Position numbers and translations under genes: made by a program. From an uncultured Clostridia bacterium (GTDB lineage: Bacteria; Bacillota; Clostridia; Christensenellales; Borkfalkiaceae): 30,951 nucleotides of DNA. Below are positions 1 through 8,485 of the stretch, piece by piece. The first letter of the stretch is position 1; every line of letters begins with the position of its first letter. The notes under the pieces were generated by a model. It was given only the letters and a program-made list of their open reading frames with translations, made no database searches and was not told the DNA's origin. The stretch covers positions 1 through 30,951 of the forward strand of contig CAMWQS010000003.1 in the NCBI GenBank assembly GCA_947176485.1. Reading direction: 5' to 3'.

Positions 1-2
1 CC

Positions 3-164
3 TTCCCCTCCGCCACCGACCTTTACGAGTTTTTGCAAAATATGAAGCCTTTGAACCCGCAGAGCCTGGCGGATAAAATTCTTGCGGGCGCGCTTGACAA
101 AACCAACCACGTCGTCGTTGACGATATGACCGTCGTCTGTACCCGAATATTCGATAACACTTAA
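3..164 (+). CDS. spoIIE: SpoIIE C-terminus (partial, 5' end outside window)
   Basis: Only the last 53 codons are present; the frame is open from base 3 to the TAA at 162-164. The translation ends with FPSATDLYEFLQNMK and later VVVDDMTVVCTRIF. The DDMTVV segment is the metal-binding aspartate motif near the end of PP2C-type phosphatases, and this ending matches the phosphatase domain of stage II sporulation protein E. SpoIIE dephosphorylates SpoIIAA to release sigma-F in the forespore. The membrane and central domains lie outside the window. Another PP2C/RsbU-type phosphatase is possible, but the downstream spoIVA supports a spore former. It converges on malQ and shares a terminator with it. 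Confidence 0.72.
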   Translation, partial: FPSATDLYEFLQNMKPLNPQSLADKILAGALDKTNHVVVDDMTVVCTRIFDNT

Positions 165-166
165 AA

Positions 167-194
167 AAGCCGTGCGGCAGTTGCCGCACGGCTT
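167..194. terminator. Bidirectional terminator between spoIIE and malQ
   Basis: A 13-bp perfect inverted repeat (AAGCCGTGCGGCA with its complement) has a tiny loop, A residues on the left and a T-rich stretch on the right. It starts 3 bases after the spoIIE stop and ends 5 bases before the malQ stop, so it can serve both converging genes. Confidence 0.85.
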
Positions 195-199
195 ATTAT

Positions 200-1702
200 T
201 TATCTGTTATATTGTTTTACCATTTTGCGCATTATCGCAGTGTAATAACGCGAAGGAATTTCTTTAAGTCTGAACTTCCAGTTGCCCGTAGAGGTTGACG
301 GCACGTTCATACGCGACTCGTCGCCAAGTCCCAACAAGTCTTGAATGGGCAATACGGCAAGGTTAGCCTTGGAAGCTATAACGCTTACGCAAAGCGCACG
401 CGCCGCCTCCGTCCTCGTCTTGAAGGGGAAAACTACCTCTTCGTCCTTAAGCGCGGCGCGAAGCCTTGACTTAAACACGAGGAACTGCGAATCGTTCATT
501 CTGCTTAAAAGCCCCAACGCGGTTGCGTTGTCGTGCGTGCCCGAGTAAACCACCGCGTTTTCCTGAATGTTTCTGGGAAGGTACGGGTTGTTCAGTTTGC
601 CGTCGAAAGCGAACAGCATAATCTTCATACCGGGGTAGTCCGTTCTTTGGCGAAGCTTTTCAACGCCGTAATCGATAACGCCCAAGTCCTCCGCAATGAC
701 GGGCACGTTGCCTAATTTCTTTCTGAGCTGTAAAAAGAATTTAAGTCCGGGGCCCTGCTTCCACTCGCCCGTTTCCGCAGTTTCGGAATCGGCGGGAATG
801 GAATAGTATCTGTCAAACCCGCGGAAGTGGTCAATGCGCACCACGTCCACCATTTCGCGCATTTTTCTTATGCGGTTAATCCACCACTCGTACTTTTCGC
901 TTTCAAGTACGTCCCAGTTGTAAACGGGGTTGCCCCAAAGCTGACCCGTGGGCGAGAAGTAATCAGGCGGAACACCCGCAACCTCGGTCGGGTTCAAATC
1001 TTCGTCAAGGCAGAAAAGCTCGGGGCGCGCCCACACGTCTGCGGAATCGTACGCAACGTACAAGGGCAAATCGCCGATAATCTGTATTCCGAGGGAGTTG
1101 ACGTAGGCTTTAAGCTTAGCCCACTGCTTTTTGAAGGTATATTGAAGGAATATCCAGAAGCAATAATCACTTTTGTAATTTGCCTCTCTGAATTCCTTTA
1201 TCGCTAAATTTTCAGCGTACTTATAGCTGTCGGGGAAATCTTTGAAGGAGCCCGAGTAAATGTTCTTTAAGGACATAAACACGGCGTAATCGTCAAACTC
1301 ACCGCTTTCGACGAACTTGACGAAGTCCTCGTCCGTTATATCGAAACGGGCGTACGCAAGCCTTAAAATATTAAAGCGCGTATTGTAAAGCTCGCCGTAG
1401 TCGACGTCGCCTTCGGGCATCTCACAGCTGGCAAGCTCCTCGTCGTCCAAAAGCCCCGCGTCCCTGAGTGCCTCAAGGTCGATGAAATAGGGGTTGCCCG
1501 AATTACAGCAAACCGACGAATAAGGGCTGTCGCCGTAGCCCGTCTGTGCAAGGGGCAAAATCTGCCAATACTTTACGTGTGCGCGCCTTAAAAAGTCGGC
1601 AAACGCATACGCTTCCTTCCCTATCGTGCCTATACCGTATTTGCCCGGAAGGGACGATATGTGGCAAAGTATACCCGCACCGCGTTCAATAAGATTTTCC
1701 AT
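200..1702 (-). CDS. malQ: 4-alpha-glucanotransferase (amylomaltase, GH77)
   Basis: Transfers alpha-1,4-glucan segments between maltodextrins in the cytoplasm during starch or glycogen use. The 500-residue length is normal for the short bacterial form. Family motifs are visible: RGAGILCHISSLPG near the N-terminus, the SPYSS acceptor motif, the nucleophile in VVRIDHFRGF (about D291), the acid/base in IAEDLG (about E338) and the transition-state aspartate in SGTHDNAT (about D391). ATG at 1702 is preferred over the GTG at 1711 because a GGTG ribosome binding site sits just upstream of it and overlaps that GTG. It is last in the run dapF, pyrG, dapL, malQ, 32 bp after dapL. No glycogen genes are in view, so its grouping with amino-acid and nucleotide genes looks accidental. 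Confidence 0.93.
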   Translation of the reverse strand: MENLIERGAGILCHISSLPGKYGIGTIGKEAYAFADFLRRAHVKYWQILPLAQTGYGDSPYSSVCCNSGNPYFIDLEALRDAGLLDDEELASCEMPEGDVDYGELYNTRFNILRLAYARFDITDEDFVKFVESGEFDDYAVFMSLKNIYSGSFKDFPDSYKYAENLAIKEFREANYKSDYCFWIFLQYTFKKQWAKLKAYVNSLGIQIIGDLPLYVAYDSADVWARPELFCLDEDLNPTEVAGVPPDYFSPTGQLWGNPVYNWDVLESEKYEWWINRIRKMREMVDVVRIDHFRGFDRYYSIPADSETAETGEWKQGPGLKFFLQLRKKLGNVPVIAEDLGVIDYGVEKLRQRTDYPGMKIMLFAFDGKLNNPYLPRNIQENAVVYSGTHDNATALGLLSRMNDSQFLVFKSRLRAALKDEEVVFPFKTRTEAARALCVSVIASKANLAVLPIQDLLGLGDESRMNVPSTSTGNWKFRLKEIPSRYYTAIMRKMVKQYNR

Positions 1703-1734
1703 ATTTTTCACCGTAGGTAAATTATTTTACAATT

Positions 1735-2916
1735 TTATTTAAGTAGTTTTTTAATTCTTTGTACAGCTTCCTTGGTTGCCTCGGTGCTACCGAAAGCCGT
1801 CAAGCGGAAATATCCCTCTCCGTTTCTTCCGAAGCCCGCGCCCGGCGTTCCCACCACTTGCGCGTCGTTCAAAAGATAATCGAAGAATTCCCAGCTGCCC
1901 ATACCGTTAGGGCATTTAAGCCAGATATAGGGCGAGTTTTTGCCGCCCGTGTACCAAATGCCGAGACTGTCCATACAGTCGGCAATGACCTTGGCGTTTT
2001 TCATATAGTATGAAAGATTTTTCTTGATTTCCTTCATACCCTGCTTTGTGAACACTGCCGCCGCGCCCTTCTGCACCACGTAAGGCACGCCGTTGAACTT
2101 GGTCGACTGACGGCGGAGCCAAGCCTTGTTTGCGTTAAAGCCTTTCTTTTCAAGGGCTTTGGGCACCACGGTGTAGCCGCAGCGCGTACCCGTAAAGCCC
2201 GCTATTTTAGAGAACGAGCAGAACTCGATAGCACAGGTCTTTGCGCCCTCTATTTGGAAAATAGAACGGGCAAGCTCGCCGTCGGATACGAAGCACTCGT
2301 AAGCCGCGTCGTATAAAATAACCGCGTTTTTCGTATTTGCGTAGTCCACCCACTCTTTAAGCTGCGCCTTGGTGTACGCCGCGCCCGTGGGGTTGTTGGG
2401 CGAGCAGATATAAATTATATCCGCGTCCACCGAATAATCGGGCATAGGAAGGAATCCGTTTTCTTCCGTGGCGTCTGCAAAAATAACCGACCTTCCCGCC
2501 ATAAGGTTAGTGTCAACGTAAACGGGGTAAACGGGGTCAGGCACCAAAACAGTGTTGTCCTTTGAGAAAATATCGAGGATATTTCCGAGATCGGACTTAG
2601 CCCCGTCGGATACGAAAATCTCGTCCAGGTCAAGCTCAACGCCGCTTTCCTTGTAATAGCTTTGAATGCTCTCCCTCAAAAAGCCGTAGCCTTCGTACGG
2701 ACCGTAGCCCTTGAAGGTTTCTTGGTTAGCCATATCGTCAACTGCGCCGTGCATCGCCTTGATAACTTCGGGCACGAGGGGCAAGGTTACGTCGCCTATG
2801 CCGAGCTTAATTACCTTTTTATCGGGGTTAGCCTTAGTAAAAGCCGCAACGCGGTTGGCAACCTCTGCAAACAGATAGCTGTCTGCAATATTACTAAAAT
2901 TTTTATTAAAATTCAT
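1735..2916 (-). CDS. dapL: LL-diaminopimelate aminotransferase
   Basis: PLP-dependent fold-type I aminotransferase that converts tetrahydrodipicolinate and glutamate to LL-diaminopimelate in one step, bypassing the acylated DapD/C/E route. The 393-residue length is close to the usual ~400. The PLP lysine lies in the segment SFSKIAGFTGTRCGY; the cofactor-site motifs SPNNPTGA and YDAAYE are present, and the N-terminus reads KLGIGDVTLPLVPEV as in DapL. The start has an AAGGT ribosome binding site overlapping the end of pyrG, only 7 bp away, so the two genes are co-transcribed. With dapF two genes upstream, it supplies meso-diaminopimelate for peptidoglycan and lysine. Confidence 0.93.
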   Translation of the reverse strand: MNFNKNFSNIADSYLFAEVANRVAAFTKANPDKKVIKLGIGDVTLPLVPEVIKAMHGAVDDMANQETFKGYGPYEGYGFLRESIQSYYKESGVELDLDEIFVSDGAKSDLGNILDIFSKDNTVLVPDPVYPVYVDTNLMAGRSVIFADATEENGFLPMPDYSVDADIIYICSPNNPTGAAYTKAQLKEWVDYANTKNAVILYDAAYECFVSDGELARSIFQIEGAKTCAIEFCSFSKIAGFTGTRCGYTVVPKALEKKGFNANKAWLRRQSTKFNGVPYVVQKGAAAVFTKQGMKEIKKNLSYYMKNAKVIADCMDSLGIWYTGGKNSPYIWLKCPNGMGSWEFFDYLLNDAQVVGTPGAGFGRNGEGYFRLTAFGSTEATKEAVQRIKKLLK

Positions 2917-2923
2917 ATTTACC

Positions 2924-4525
2924 TTACTTTTTGTTTTTGTAGAGCACCGCGTGCTTTATAAACTCTCTGAACACGGGGTGCGCGCTTTGGGGGCGGGACT
3001 TAAACTCGGGGTGATACTGCACGCCCACGTAGAAGTCGTTTGCGGGCACTTCAACCGCCTCAACCAGCTGACCGTTTAACGAGGTTGCCGAAATCACCAT
3101 ACCCGCCTTTTCGATTTCCTCGCGGAAGTCGTTGTTAAACTCGTATCTGTGGCGGTGGCGTTCAGAAATTTTTTCCGCGCCGTAAGCCTCCTTCAAAAGC
3201 TTGCCAGTAACCTTACAGTCGGACGCGCCGAGGCGCATGGTGCCGCCCACCTTCACGCCGTGCTGGTCGGGGATAAGGTCGATAACGCAGTGCCCGGACT
3301 GCGGAGCAAACTCCGACGAGTTCGCGTCCTTATAGCCTAAAACGTTCCTTGCGTACTCGATAACGGCGGTCTGCATACCAAGACATATGCCAAGGTAAGG
3401 AATATTATTCTCACGCGCATATTGTGCGGCAAGAATTTTCCCTTCTATTCCGCGGTTGCCGAAGCCCCCGGGGACTATAATTCCGTCAACGCCGCCAAAC
3501 AGCTTTTTAAGGTCGCCCTTTTCTATTTCTTCGGTGTCTATCCAGCTTATTTCAACCTTTGCCGCGTTCTCGTAGCCTGCGTGCGCCAACGCCTCCGCAA
3601 CCGACAAATACGCGTCGTGAAGCTGAACGTACTTTCCGCAAAGTGCAATTTTAACCGTCTTGTCGCGTGCGGCTATGCGCTGCAACATTTTATTCCACTC
3701 GGTCAAATCGATTTCACGGGGGTCAAGCTTTAACCGCTTACAAACGAGCTCTGAAAAGTTGCTTTTTTCAAGCATCGTGGGGCACTCGTATAAAACGGGC
3801 ATAGTCATATTTTCTATGCAGCATTCGGGCTCCACGTTACAGAACATCGCAATTTTCGACTTTACTTCCTCGGGCATGGGCCTATCAACGCGGGTGATAA
3901 TTATATCTGGGTTGATGCCCATACCTTGCAGCTCCTTTACCGAGTGCTGGGTAGGCTTCGACTTGAACTCCTCCGAGCCCGAAATATAGGGCACCAAGGT
4001 TACGTGTATAAAGCAGCAGTTATCCCTGCCCACTTCCCTTGCTACTTGGCGGATAGCCTCGATAAACGGCTGACTTTCTATATCGCCGATAGTTCCGCCT
4101 ATCTCGGTTATAACCACGTCCGCAGAGGTGGTTTTGCCTACGTTGTAAATAAAGGTTTTAATCTCGTTAGTAACGTGCGGAATAACCTGCACCGTCTGCC
4201 CAAGGTACACGCCGTTACGCTCTTTGTTCAAAACGTTCCAGTAAACTTTACCCGTGGTAAGGTTAGAGTATTTATTCAAATTTTCGTCAATGAACCTTTC
4301 GTAGTGCCCCAAATCGAGGTCGGTTTCCGCGCCGTCGTCGGTAACGAAAACCTCGCCGTGCTGATAGGGGCTCATCGTGCCGGGGTCAATGTTTATGTAC
4401 GGGTCAAGCTTCTGCGACGCCACCTTGTAGCCTCTGCACTTCAAAAGCCTTCCGAGCGACGCTGCGGTAATGCCTTTGCCCAAGCCGGAAACGACCCCGC
4501 CGGTAACAAAAATGTACTTTGTCAT
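2924..4525 (-). CDS. pyrG: CTP synthase
   Basis: Makes CTP from UTP, ATP and glutamine. The 533 residues split into an N-terminal amidoligase domain (about 1-270, beginning MTKYIFVTGGVVSGLGKG with the P-loop) and a C-terminal class I glutamine amidotransferase domain (about 290-530). The amidotransferase triad is visible as the cysteine in GICLGMQ and the histidine and glutamate in YHPEF. Length is normal. It follows dapF after 86 bp and has its own promoter candidate in that gap. The Gram-positive pyrG attenuator, which needs a G-run at the 5' end of a terminator-bearing leader, is not seen: the leader is AT-rich with no terminator stem. Confidence 0.96.
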   Translation of the reverse strand: MTKYIFVTGGVVSGLGKGITAASLGRLLKCRGYKVASQKLDPYINIDPGTMSPYQHGEVFVTDDGAETDLDLGHYERFIDENLNKYSNLTTGKVYWNVLNKERNGVYLGQTVQVIPHVTNEIKTFIYNVGKTTSADVVITEIGGTIGDIESQPFIEAIRQVAREVGRDNCCFIHVTLVPYISGSEEFKSKPTQHSVKELQGMGINPDIIITRVDRPMPEEVKSKIAMFCNVEPECCIENMTMPVLYECPTMLEKSNFSELVCKRLKLDPREIDLTEWNKMLQRIAARDKTVKIALCGKYVQLHDAYLSVAEALAHAGYENAAKVEISWIDTEEIEKGDLKKLFGGVDGIIVPGGFGNRGIEGKILAAQYARENNIPYLGICLGMQTAVIEYARNVLGYKDANSSEFAPQSGHCVIDLIPDQHGVKVGGTMRLGASDCKVTGKLLKEAYGAEKISERHRHRYEFNNDFREEIEKAGMVISATSLNGQLVEAVEVPANDFYVGVQYHPEFKSRPQSAHPVFREFIKHAVLYKNKK

Positions 4526-4565
4526 ATAATCTCGTAAAAATATTTATATTTTTATAATATTCTTA

Positions 4566-4595
4566 ATTGTACCATACACCCACGCCAAAAAGCAA
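4566..4595 (-). promoter_or_regulatory. Candidate sigma-A promoter for pyrG
   Basis: On the minus strand a TTGCTT box (4590-4595) and a TACAAT box (4566-4571) are separated by 18 bp. They lie 40 bp upstream of the pyrG start, in the dapF-pyrG gap. Confidence 0.5.
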
Positions 4596-4611
4596 GGGCT
4601 AAGGGATAATT

Positions 4612-5445
4612 TTATAAATCTATTTCGCCCGTAAAAACTAAGGTTGCGCCGCCCGTCATATACACGGTTTCGTCGGTATAGACGATTTTCAAATCCCCGC
4701 CCAAAAGGTGAACGGTAATTTCTTCACCCTTGTCGCAAAGCCCGTTCAAAACCGCCGCAACCGCCGTGGCGCACGCGCCCGTGCCGCAGGCAAGCGTTTC
4801 GCCGCTGCCCCGCTCCCATACGCGCATTTTAAGCTCGTTTTTGCCGACGACCTTTACGAACTCGGTGTTGACCCTTTCGGGGAAAGCGGAATGATTTTCA
4901 AACTTCTTGCCGAGCTTTTCCAAATCGAGCCCGTCGGGGTCTTTAAACACGATACAGTGCGGGTTGCCCATCGACACGAGGGTAACTTTATAATCCTCAC
5001 CGTCCACCGTCAAAGGCGCGCCGACTACGCTTGCGCCCTTAAAGGTCGAAGGAATTTTCCCGCCGTCCAAAATAGTCGCGCCCATATCGACTTTTGCACT
5101 TTCGACCTTGCCGTCTTTATCCAAAGTAAATTCAAGCGTCTTTATACCCGAAAGCGTTTCAATAAGGCAAGTATTGCCCTTGGCGTAACCCAAGTCGTGC
5201 GCAAGCTTGCCCACGCAGCGAACGCCGTTGCCGCACATCTTGCCTTCCGAGCCGTCGGCGTTAAACATTCTCATTTTGCAGTCGGCTATATCCGAATGGC
5301 ATAAAAGAATAATTCCGTCCCCGCCTATCCCGAAGTGTCTATCCGAGAGACGGATTGCCACCTTTTCGGGATTTTTAAGCTCGCCCTTCATACAGTCAAA
5401 GTAAATATAATCGTTGCCTATGCCGTGCATCTTATAGAATTTCAT
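4612..5445 (-). CDS. dapF: Diaminopimelate epimerase
   Basis: PLP-independent epimerase that interconverts LL- and meso-diaminopimelate by a two-cysteine mechanism. The two catalytic cysteines are visible in MCGNGVRC (about residue 71) and ACGTGACA (about residue 218). The N-terminus, MKFYKMHGIGNDYIYFD, is the canonical DapF start, and 277 residues is the usual length. The ATG lies only 6 bases after a TATAAT box and has no Shine-Dalgarno sequence, so the mRNA may be leaderless. It is first in the minus-strand run and divergent from the ECF sigma operon. Confidence 0.96.
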   Translation of the reverse strand: MKFYKMHGIGNDYIYFDCMKGELKNPEKVAIRLSDRHFGIGGDGIILLCHSDIADCKMRMFNADGSEGKMCGNGVRCVGKLAHDLGYAKGNTCLIETLSGIKTLEFTLDKDGKVESAKVDMGATILDGGKIPSTFKGASVVGAPLTVDGEDYKVTLVSMGNPHCIVFKDPDGLDLEKLGKKFENHSAFPERVNTEFVKVVGKNELKMRVWERGSGETLACGTGACATAVAAVLNGLCDKGEEITVHLLGGDLKIVYTDETVYMTGGATLVFTGEIDL

Positions 5446-5451
5446 ACTTAA

Positions 5452-5480
5452 ATTATACTATCATTTGCCCGCCATCGCAA
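5452..5480 (-). promoter_or_regulatory. Promoter of dapF, leaderless geometry
   Basis: On the minus strand TTGCGA (5475-5480) and TATAAT (5452-5457) are separated by exactly 17 bp. Only six bases, TTAAGT, separate the -10 box from the ATG at 5445, so the expected +1 falls on or next to the start codon. Confidence 0.72.
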
Positions 5481-5498
5481 CAAAAATTGAAATTAAAG

Positions 5499-5527
5499 TT
5501 GACAAATCACGCGTTTAGCCGCAAAAT
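5499..5527 (+). promoter_or_regulatory. Candidate promoter of the ECF sigma operon
   Basis: A consensus TTGACA at 5499-5504 is followed after 17 bp by a weak CAAAAT -10 at 5522-5527. An AAGGAG ribosome binding site (5536-5541) precedes the ATG at 5548. The poor -10 would suit low basal expression or a different sigma factor. Confidence 0.45.
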
Positions 5528-5547
5528 AAAAGAAAAAGGAGACCGTT

Positions 5548-6090
5548 ATGCCCGATAAGCAAAGCGAACAACTTAATAAGCTTTTATCGGGCGTAGCACG
5601 CGGTGAGCCCGATTATCTTGACGGTATTTATCTTTTCATCGGCAAGAGGATGTTTGCCGTCGCGACGAGCATGGTCGGGCGGGACAACGCCGAGGACGTC
5701 GTTCACGACAGTTTAATTAAAATTGCCAGATTTGCGCATAAATACAAGCAAGACGACAACCCCGCCGGCTGGATACTTAAAATAGTGCGGAACACCGCGC
5801 TTGATTTGATAAAAAGTAAAAAGGCGCACCCTGCCGCCTCCACCGAGGAATTTTTCTCGCTAACTTCTGCCGACTATTCGCCCGACAAGCGGGACGACGC
5901 GATAATGCTCGAACAGGCGATGAAGAAGCTTGCACCCGACGAGATGCGGGCAATTTACTTAAAATATTACATAGATATGACCGTGCGCGAGATTGCCGAA
6001 GAATTGAAAATGAGCAAGTCCGCGGCGGACAGGCTGATACAAAGGGCGGAAGAAAATTTAAAAGTTGCGCTTTCGGCGGGACGAAACTGA
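5548..6090 (+). CDS. ECF-type RNA polymerase sigma factor
   Basis: 180-residue sigma-70 family protein with only regions 2 and 4, the ECF layout. Region 2 (about 25-95) contains NAEDVVHDSLIKIAR and GWILKIVRNTALDLIK; region 4 (about 120-175) contains a helix-turn-helix ending in the segment MTVREIAEELKMSKSAADRL. A consensus AAGGAG ribosome binding site lies 6 bases before the ATG. It is followed after 30 bp by a membrane protein with the shape of an anti-sigma factor and then by a VWA lipoprotein, so it probably responds to an envelope or extracytoplasmic signal. I cannot assign an ECF subgroup by eye. Confidence 0.9.
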   Translation: MPDKQSEQLNKLLSGVARGEPDYLDGIYLFIGKRMFAVATSMVGRDNAEDVVHDSLIKIARFAHKYKQDDNPAGWILKIVRNTALDLIKSKKAHPAASTEEFFSLTSADYSPDKRDDAIMLEQAMKKLAPDEMRAIYLKYYIDMTVREIAEELKMSKSAADRLIQRAEENLKVALSAGRN

Positions 6091-6098
6091 AAGTAAAA

Positions 6099-6117
6099 TC
6101 GTTGTAATTACGGAAAA
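6099..6117 (+). repeat. 19-nt intergenic direct repeat, copy 1
   Basis: TCGTTGTAATTACGGAAAA lies between the sigma and anti-sigma genes and contains the palindrome GTAATTAC. A second copy (18 of 19 identical) lies at 6881-6899, just upstream of the VWA gene in the same operon. Confidence 0.8.
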
Positions 6118-6120
6118 TAA

Positions 6121-6846
6121 ATGAAAGACAAACGGCTTGAAGAACAATTTAAGGGATACTTCGAGGGTGTAGATATACCCGAGCTCCCCAATAATATAGT
6201 TGCCGACGCTAAAAAGTCGGCAAAACGGCGCGATACAAGGTTGCCGAGGTTTGCGAAAATTGCCTCGATAGCGGCCTCCTTCGTGCTGGTCTTTGCCGTT
6301 GCCGCCGTACTTATTGCGCGTACCGACTTCTCGGTAGTACAGCCCGAGGGCGGAAACCAAACGGGTTCCGCGGGCGCGCCCCCTACTGCTTCCACTTATA
6401 ACAACACCGCTTTACTTGACCCCGTAGATAAAGACGCCTACGACATTTCCGCAGACGACGATAATTACAAATCGTTGAAGTTTTTGAAAACTCTTGCGTA
6501 CAAACCCAACGCAGAGGTTGAAACCTTACAAACTTACAACTTTAAGGACAGCGGTGAAATTGCGCACGTCAAGGCGGAAGTAACGATTATTTCGGGCGTG
6601 AGGTACGACGCAACCGTTTACGTGGAGTTTGCCGAAGAAACCTTTGACGACGTTAAAGACTATTCGGACGGTGCTAAGGGCACTTACCGCGGTCTTTCCT
6701 ACCGCTTGACCCGCGAAACCGCCGAAAACGGCGAACCCGTCAACAAGCTGTTCGTTGAAAAGGACGGCGTAAAGTATTACTTCAATATACAGTCCTCGGA
6801 CGAAAACTCGTATATAAAATGCCTTGAACTGCTTTTGAAAAATTAA
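6121..6846 (+). CDS. Probable membrane-anchored anti-sigma factor
   Basis: 241 residues in three parts. A cytoplasmic N-terminal region (1-42) is rich in charged residues. One membrane helix follows (about 43-66, around IASIAASFVLVFAVAAVLIA). The remaining ~175 residues are extracytoplasmic, start with a Ser/Thr/Gly/Pro linker and contain YNFKDSGEIAHVKAEVTII and a C-terminal YYFNIQSSDEN segment. I recognise no zinc-binding HxxxCxxC anti-sigma motif, so the anti-sigma role rests on position 30 bp after the ECF sigma gene and on topology. The ribosome binding site is weak (GGA 6-8 bases upstream). The outer domain resembles DUF4367-like sensor domains only loosely. Confidence 0.62.
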   Translation: MKDKRLEEQFKGYFEGVDIPELPNNIVADAKKSAKRRDTRLPRFAKIASIAASFVLVFAVAAVLIARTDFSVVQPEGGNQTGSAGAPPTASTYNNTALLDPVDKDAYDISADDDNYKSLKFLKTLAYKPNAEVETLQTYNFKDSGEIAHVKAEVTIISGVRYDATVYVEFAEETFDDVKDYSDGAKGTYRGLSYRLTRETAENGEPVNKLFVEKDGVKYYFNIQSSDENSYIKCLELLLKN

Positions 6847-6880
6847 TTTTTAAAAAAGCGGGACAAACGCAAAATTCAAT

Positions 6881-6899
6881 TCGTTGTAATTACAGAAAA
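6881..6899 (+). repeat. 19-nt intergenic direct repeat, copy 2
   Basis: TCGTTGTAATTACAGAAAA differs at one base from the copy at 6099-6117. It sits 30-48 bp upstream of the VWA gene start, in the gap after the anti-sigma gene. Confidence 0.8.
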
Positions 6900-6928
6900 C
6901 GGGTTGAACCCCGAACGAGGTGGAAAAA

Positions 6929-8476
6929 ATGAAAAAGAAATTTGCTTTAACTGCAGTGGCATTAATGGGCGCGGCTTGCGTGGGCTTTTGCGCTTGTAGC
7001 GCAGCCGGCGACAATTGGAGCGGCGAAGGCGGCTGGTCCGGCGACTTAGTCATCGGCGAAGGCGAAGGGTTTGCACCCGGCGGCAACTACGATTATAGCC
7101 CCATTATAGAAAACGGCTTTAAAACGACGGATAAGGAAGCTTCCTCTTACTTCTCGCTTGACAGAAACACGGCTACCTACTCCCTCGTAAGGCGGCAGAT
7201 TAATTCAAACCGCACCATCGCGCCCGACAGCGTTAGAATAGAAGAAATGATTAACTACTTCGGCTACGACTTCACGGCTCCCACGGATAAAGCGGTTGCA
7301 GTATCCTCATACCTTGCGCCTTGCCCTTGGAACGAAGAAAATTATCTTATGCTTGCGGGCGTAAAAACCAAGGAATACAACCTGCAATCGGACGCTTGCA
7401 ACTACGTCTTTTTAATAGACAGGTCGGGTTCGATGAGCGGCTCCGACAGATTAGGGCTTGCGAAAAAGGGAATTAAAAAGCTCGTTGACAATTTGGGCGA
7501 CAACGATACGGTTTCCTTGGTAACCTACGCAAACGGCGTTGACGTCCGTTTGGACGGTGTGGAATGCTCGGACAGTGGCAAGACACAGATTAAAAGCAAG
7601 ATAGACGGTTTAAATGCAAGCGGCGGCACCAACGGCGGCGACGGTCTGAAAAAGGCCTACGAGGCGGCTGAAAGGCATTATATCTCCGACGGCAACAACC
7701 GCGTTATACTTATTTCCGACGGCGACTTCAACGTAGGTATGTCCTCGCAAGACGACCTTAAAGAGTTCATTCAAAACAAAGCCCAACAGCAAAAGAGTAT
7801 CTACCTCACCGTTTTGGGCGTCGGCATGGGCAACACCCGCGACACCATTTTGGAAACGCTTGCAACCTGCGGCAACGGTAACTACGCTTACCTTGATAAC
7901 GAGTTAGAGGCTGAAAAGGTTTTGGTAACCGAGCTGGGCGGCACCTTAAAGACGGTTGCAAAGGACGCGAAGGCAAGCGTAACCTTCGATAAGGATACGG
8001 TTGAAAAGTACAGACTTATCGGCTACGATACCAAGATACTTACCGAGGACGAATTTAACAGCTCCAAAACGGACGCGGGCGAGATAGGCAGTAACCTCTG
8101 CGTTGCGGCACTGTACGAAATCAAGCTTAAAGAATTCGATATGCCTACGGTTGTGGGCGCGGACGCAAAGCTTGCGGATATAGAAATCCGCTACAAGGAC
8201 GTGCAAACCAACGTCGAATTAAACGACAGCGTTAAATCGGAAGTTTACCTTAACGCCTCATACGACTACACAGACGATTTCAAATTTATCTCCTGCGTTG
8301 CGGAGTTCGGACTTCTCCTCCGTCAGTCGGCGTACAAGGGCGACGCAAGCTTTGAAAACCTTACCGAAAGGCTTGGCAGCTTATCCGAATACACAAGCAA
8401 GGACCCCTTAAAGAACGAGTTCGTTCAATTAGTAGGCAAAGCCTCCGAAAACCCCATCTACTCCCCTTCAAAATAA
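6929..8476 (+). CDS. YfbK-type von Willebrand factor A lipoprotein
   Basis: 515-residue extracytoplasmic protein. The N-terminus has a Lys-rich start, a hydrophobic stretch and a cysteine in GFCACS that suits a lipobox. A YfbK-type N-terminal region follows (around RIEEMINYFGYDF). The VWA domain (about 155-340) has an intact metal-ion-dependent adhesion site: DRSGS, the threonine in ASGGTNGG and the aspartate in ISDGDFN. The C-terminal part (YRLIGYDTK, ALYEIKL) matches the DUF3520-type region of the family. ATG at 6929 is preferred over the in-frame GTG at 6920, because GAGGTGG just before it is a good ribosome binding site that overlaps that GTG. YfbK-like genes commonly sit beside ECF sigma genes, as here. 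Confidence 0.85.
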   Translation: MKKKFALTAVALMGAACVGFCACSAAGDNWSGEGGWSGDLVIGEGEGFAPGGNYDYSPIIENGFKTTDKEASSYFSLDRNTATYSLVRRQINSNRTIAPDSVRIEEMINYFGYDFTAPTDKAVAVSSYLAPCPWNEENYLMLAGVKTKEYNLQSDACNYVFLIDRSGSMSGSDRLGLAKKGIKKLVDNLGDNDTVSLVTYANGVDVRLDGVECSDSGKTQIKSKIDGLNASGGTNGGDGLKKAYEAAERHYISDGNNRVILISDGDFNVGMSSQDDLKEFIQNKAQQQKSIYLTVLGVGMGNTRDTILETLATCGNGNYAYLDNELEAEKVLVTELGGTLKTVAKDAKASVTFDKDTVEKYRLIGYDTKILTEDEFNSSKTDAGEIGSNLCVAALYEIKLKEFDMPTVVGADAKLADIEIRYKDVQTNVELNDSVKSEVYLNASYDYTDDFKFISCVAEFGLLLRQSAYKGDASFENLTERLGSLSEYTSKDPLKNEFVQLVGKASENPIYSPSK

Positions 8477-8485
8477 GGAAACTCT

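Noticed and set aside
3926..4537. 203-codon plus-strand frame opposite pyrG
   Set aside because: Antisense to a fully conserved gene, without a ribosome binding site.
4526..4611. CTP-sensing attenuator upstream of pyrG
   Set aside because: The leader lacks the initial G-run and any terminator stem.
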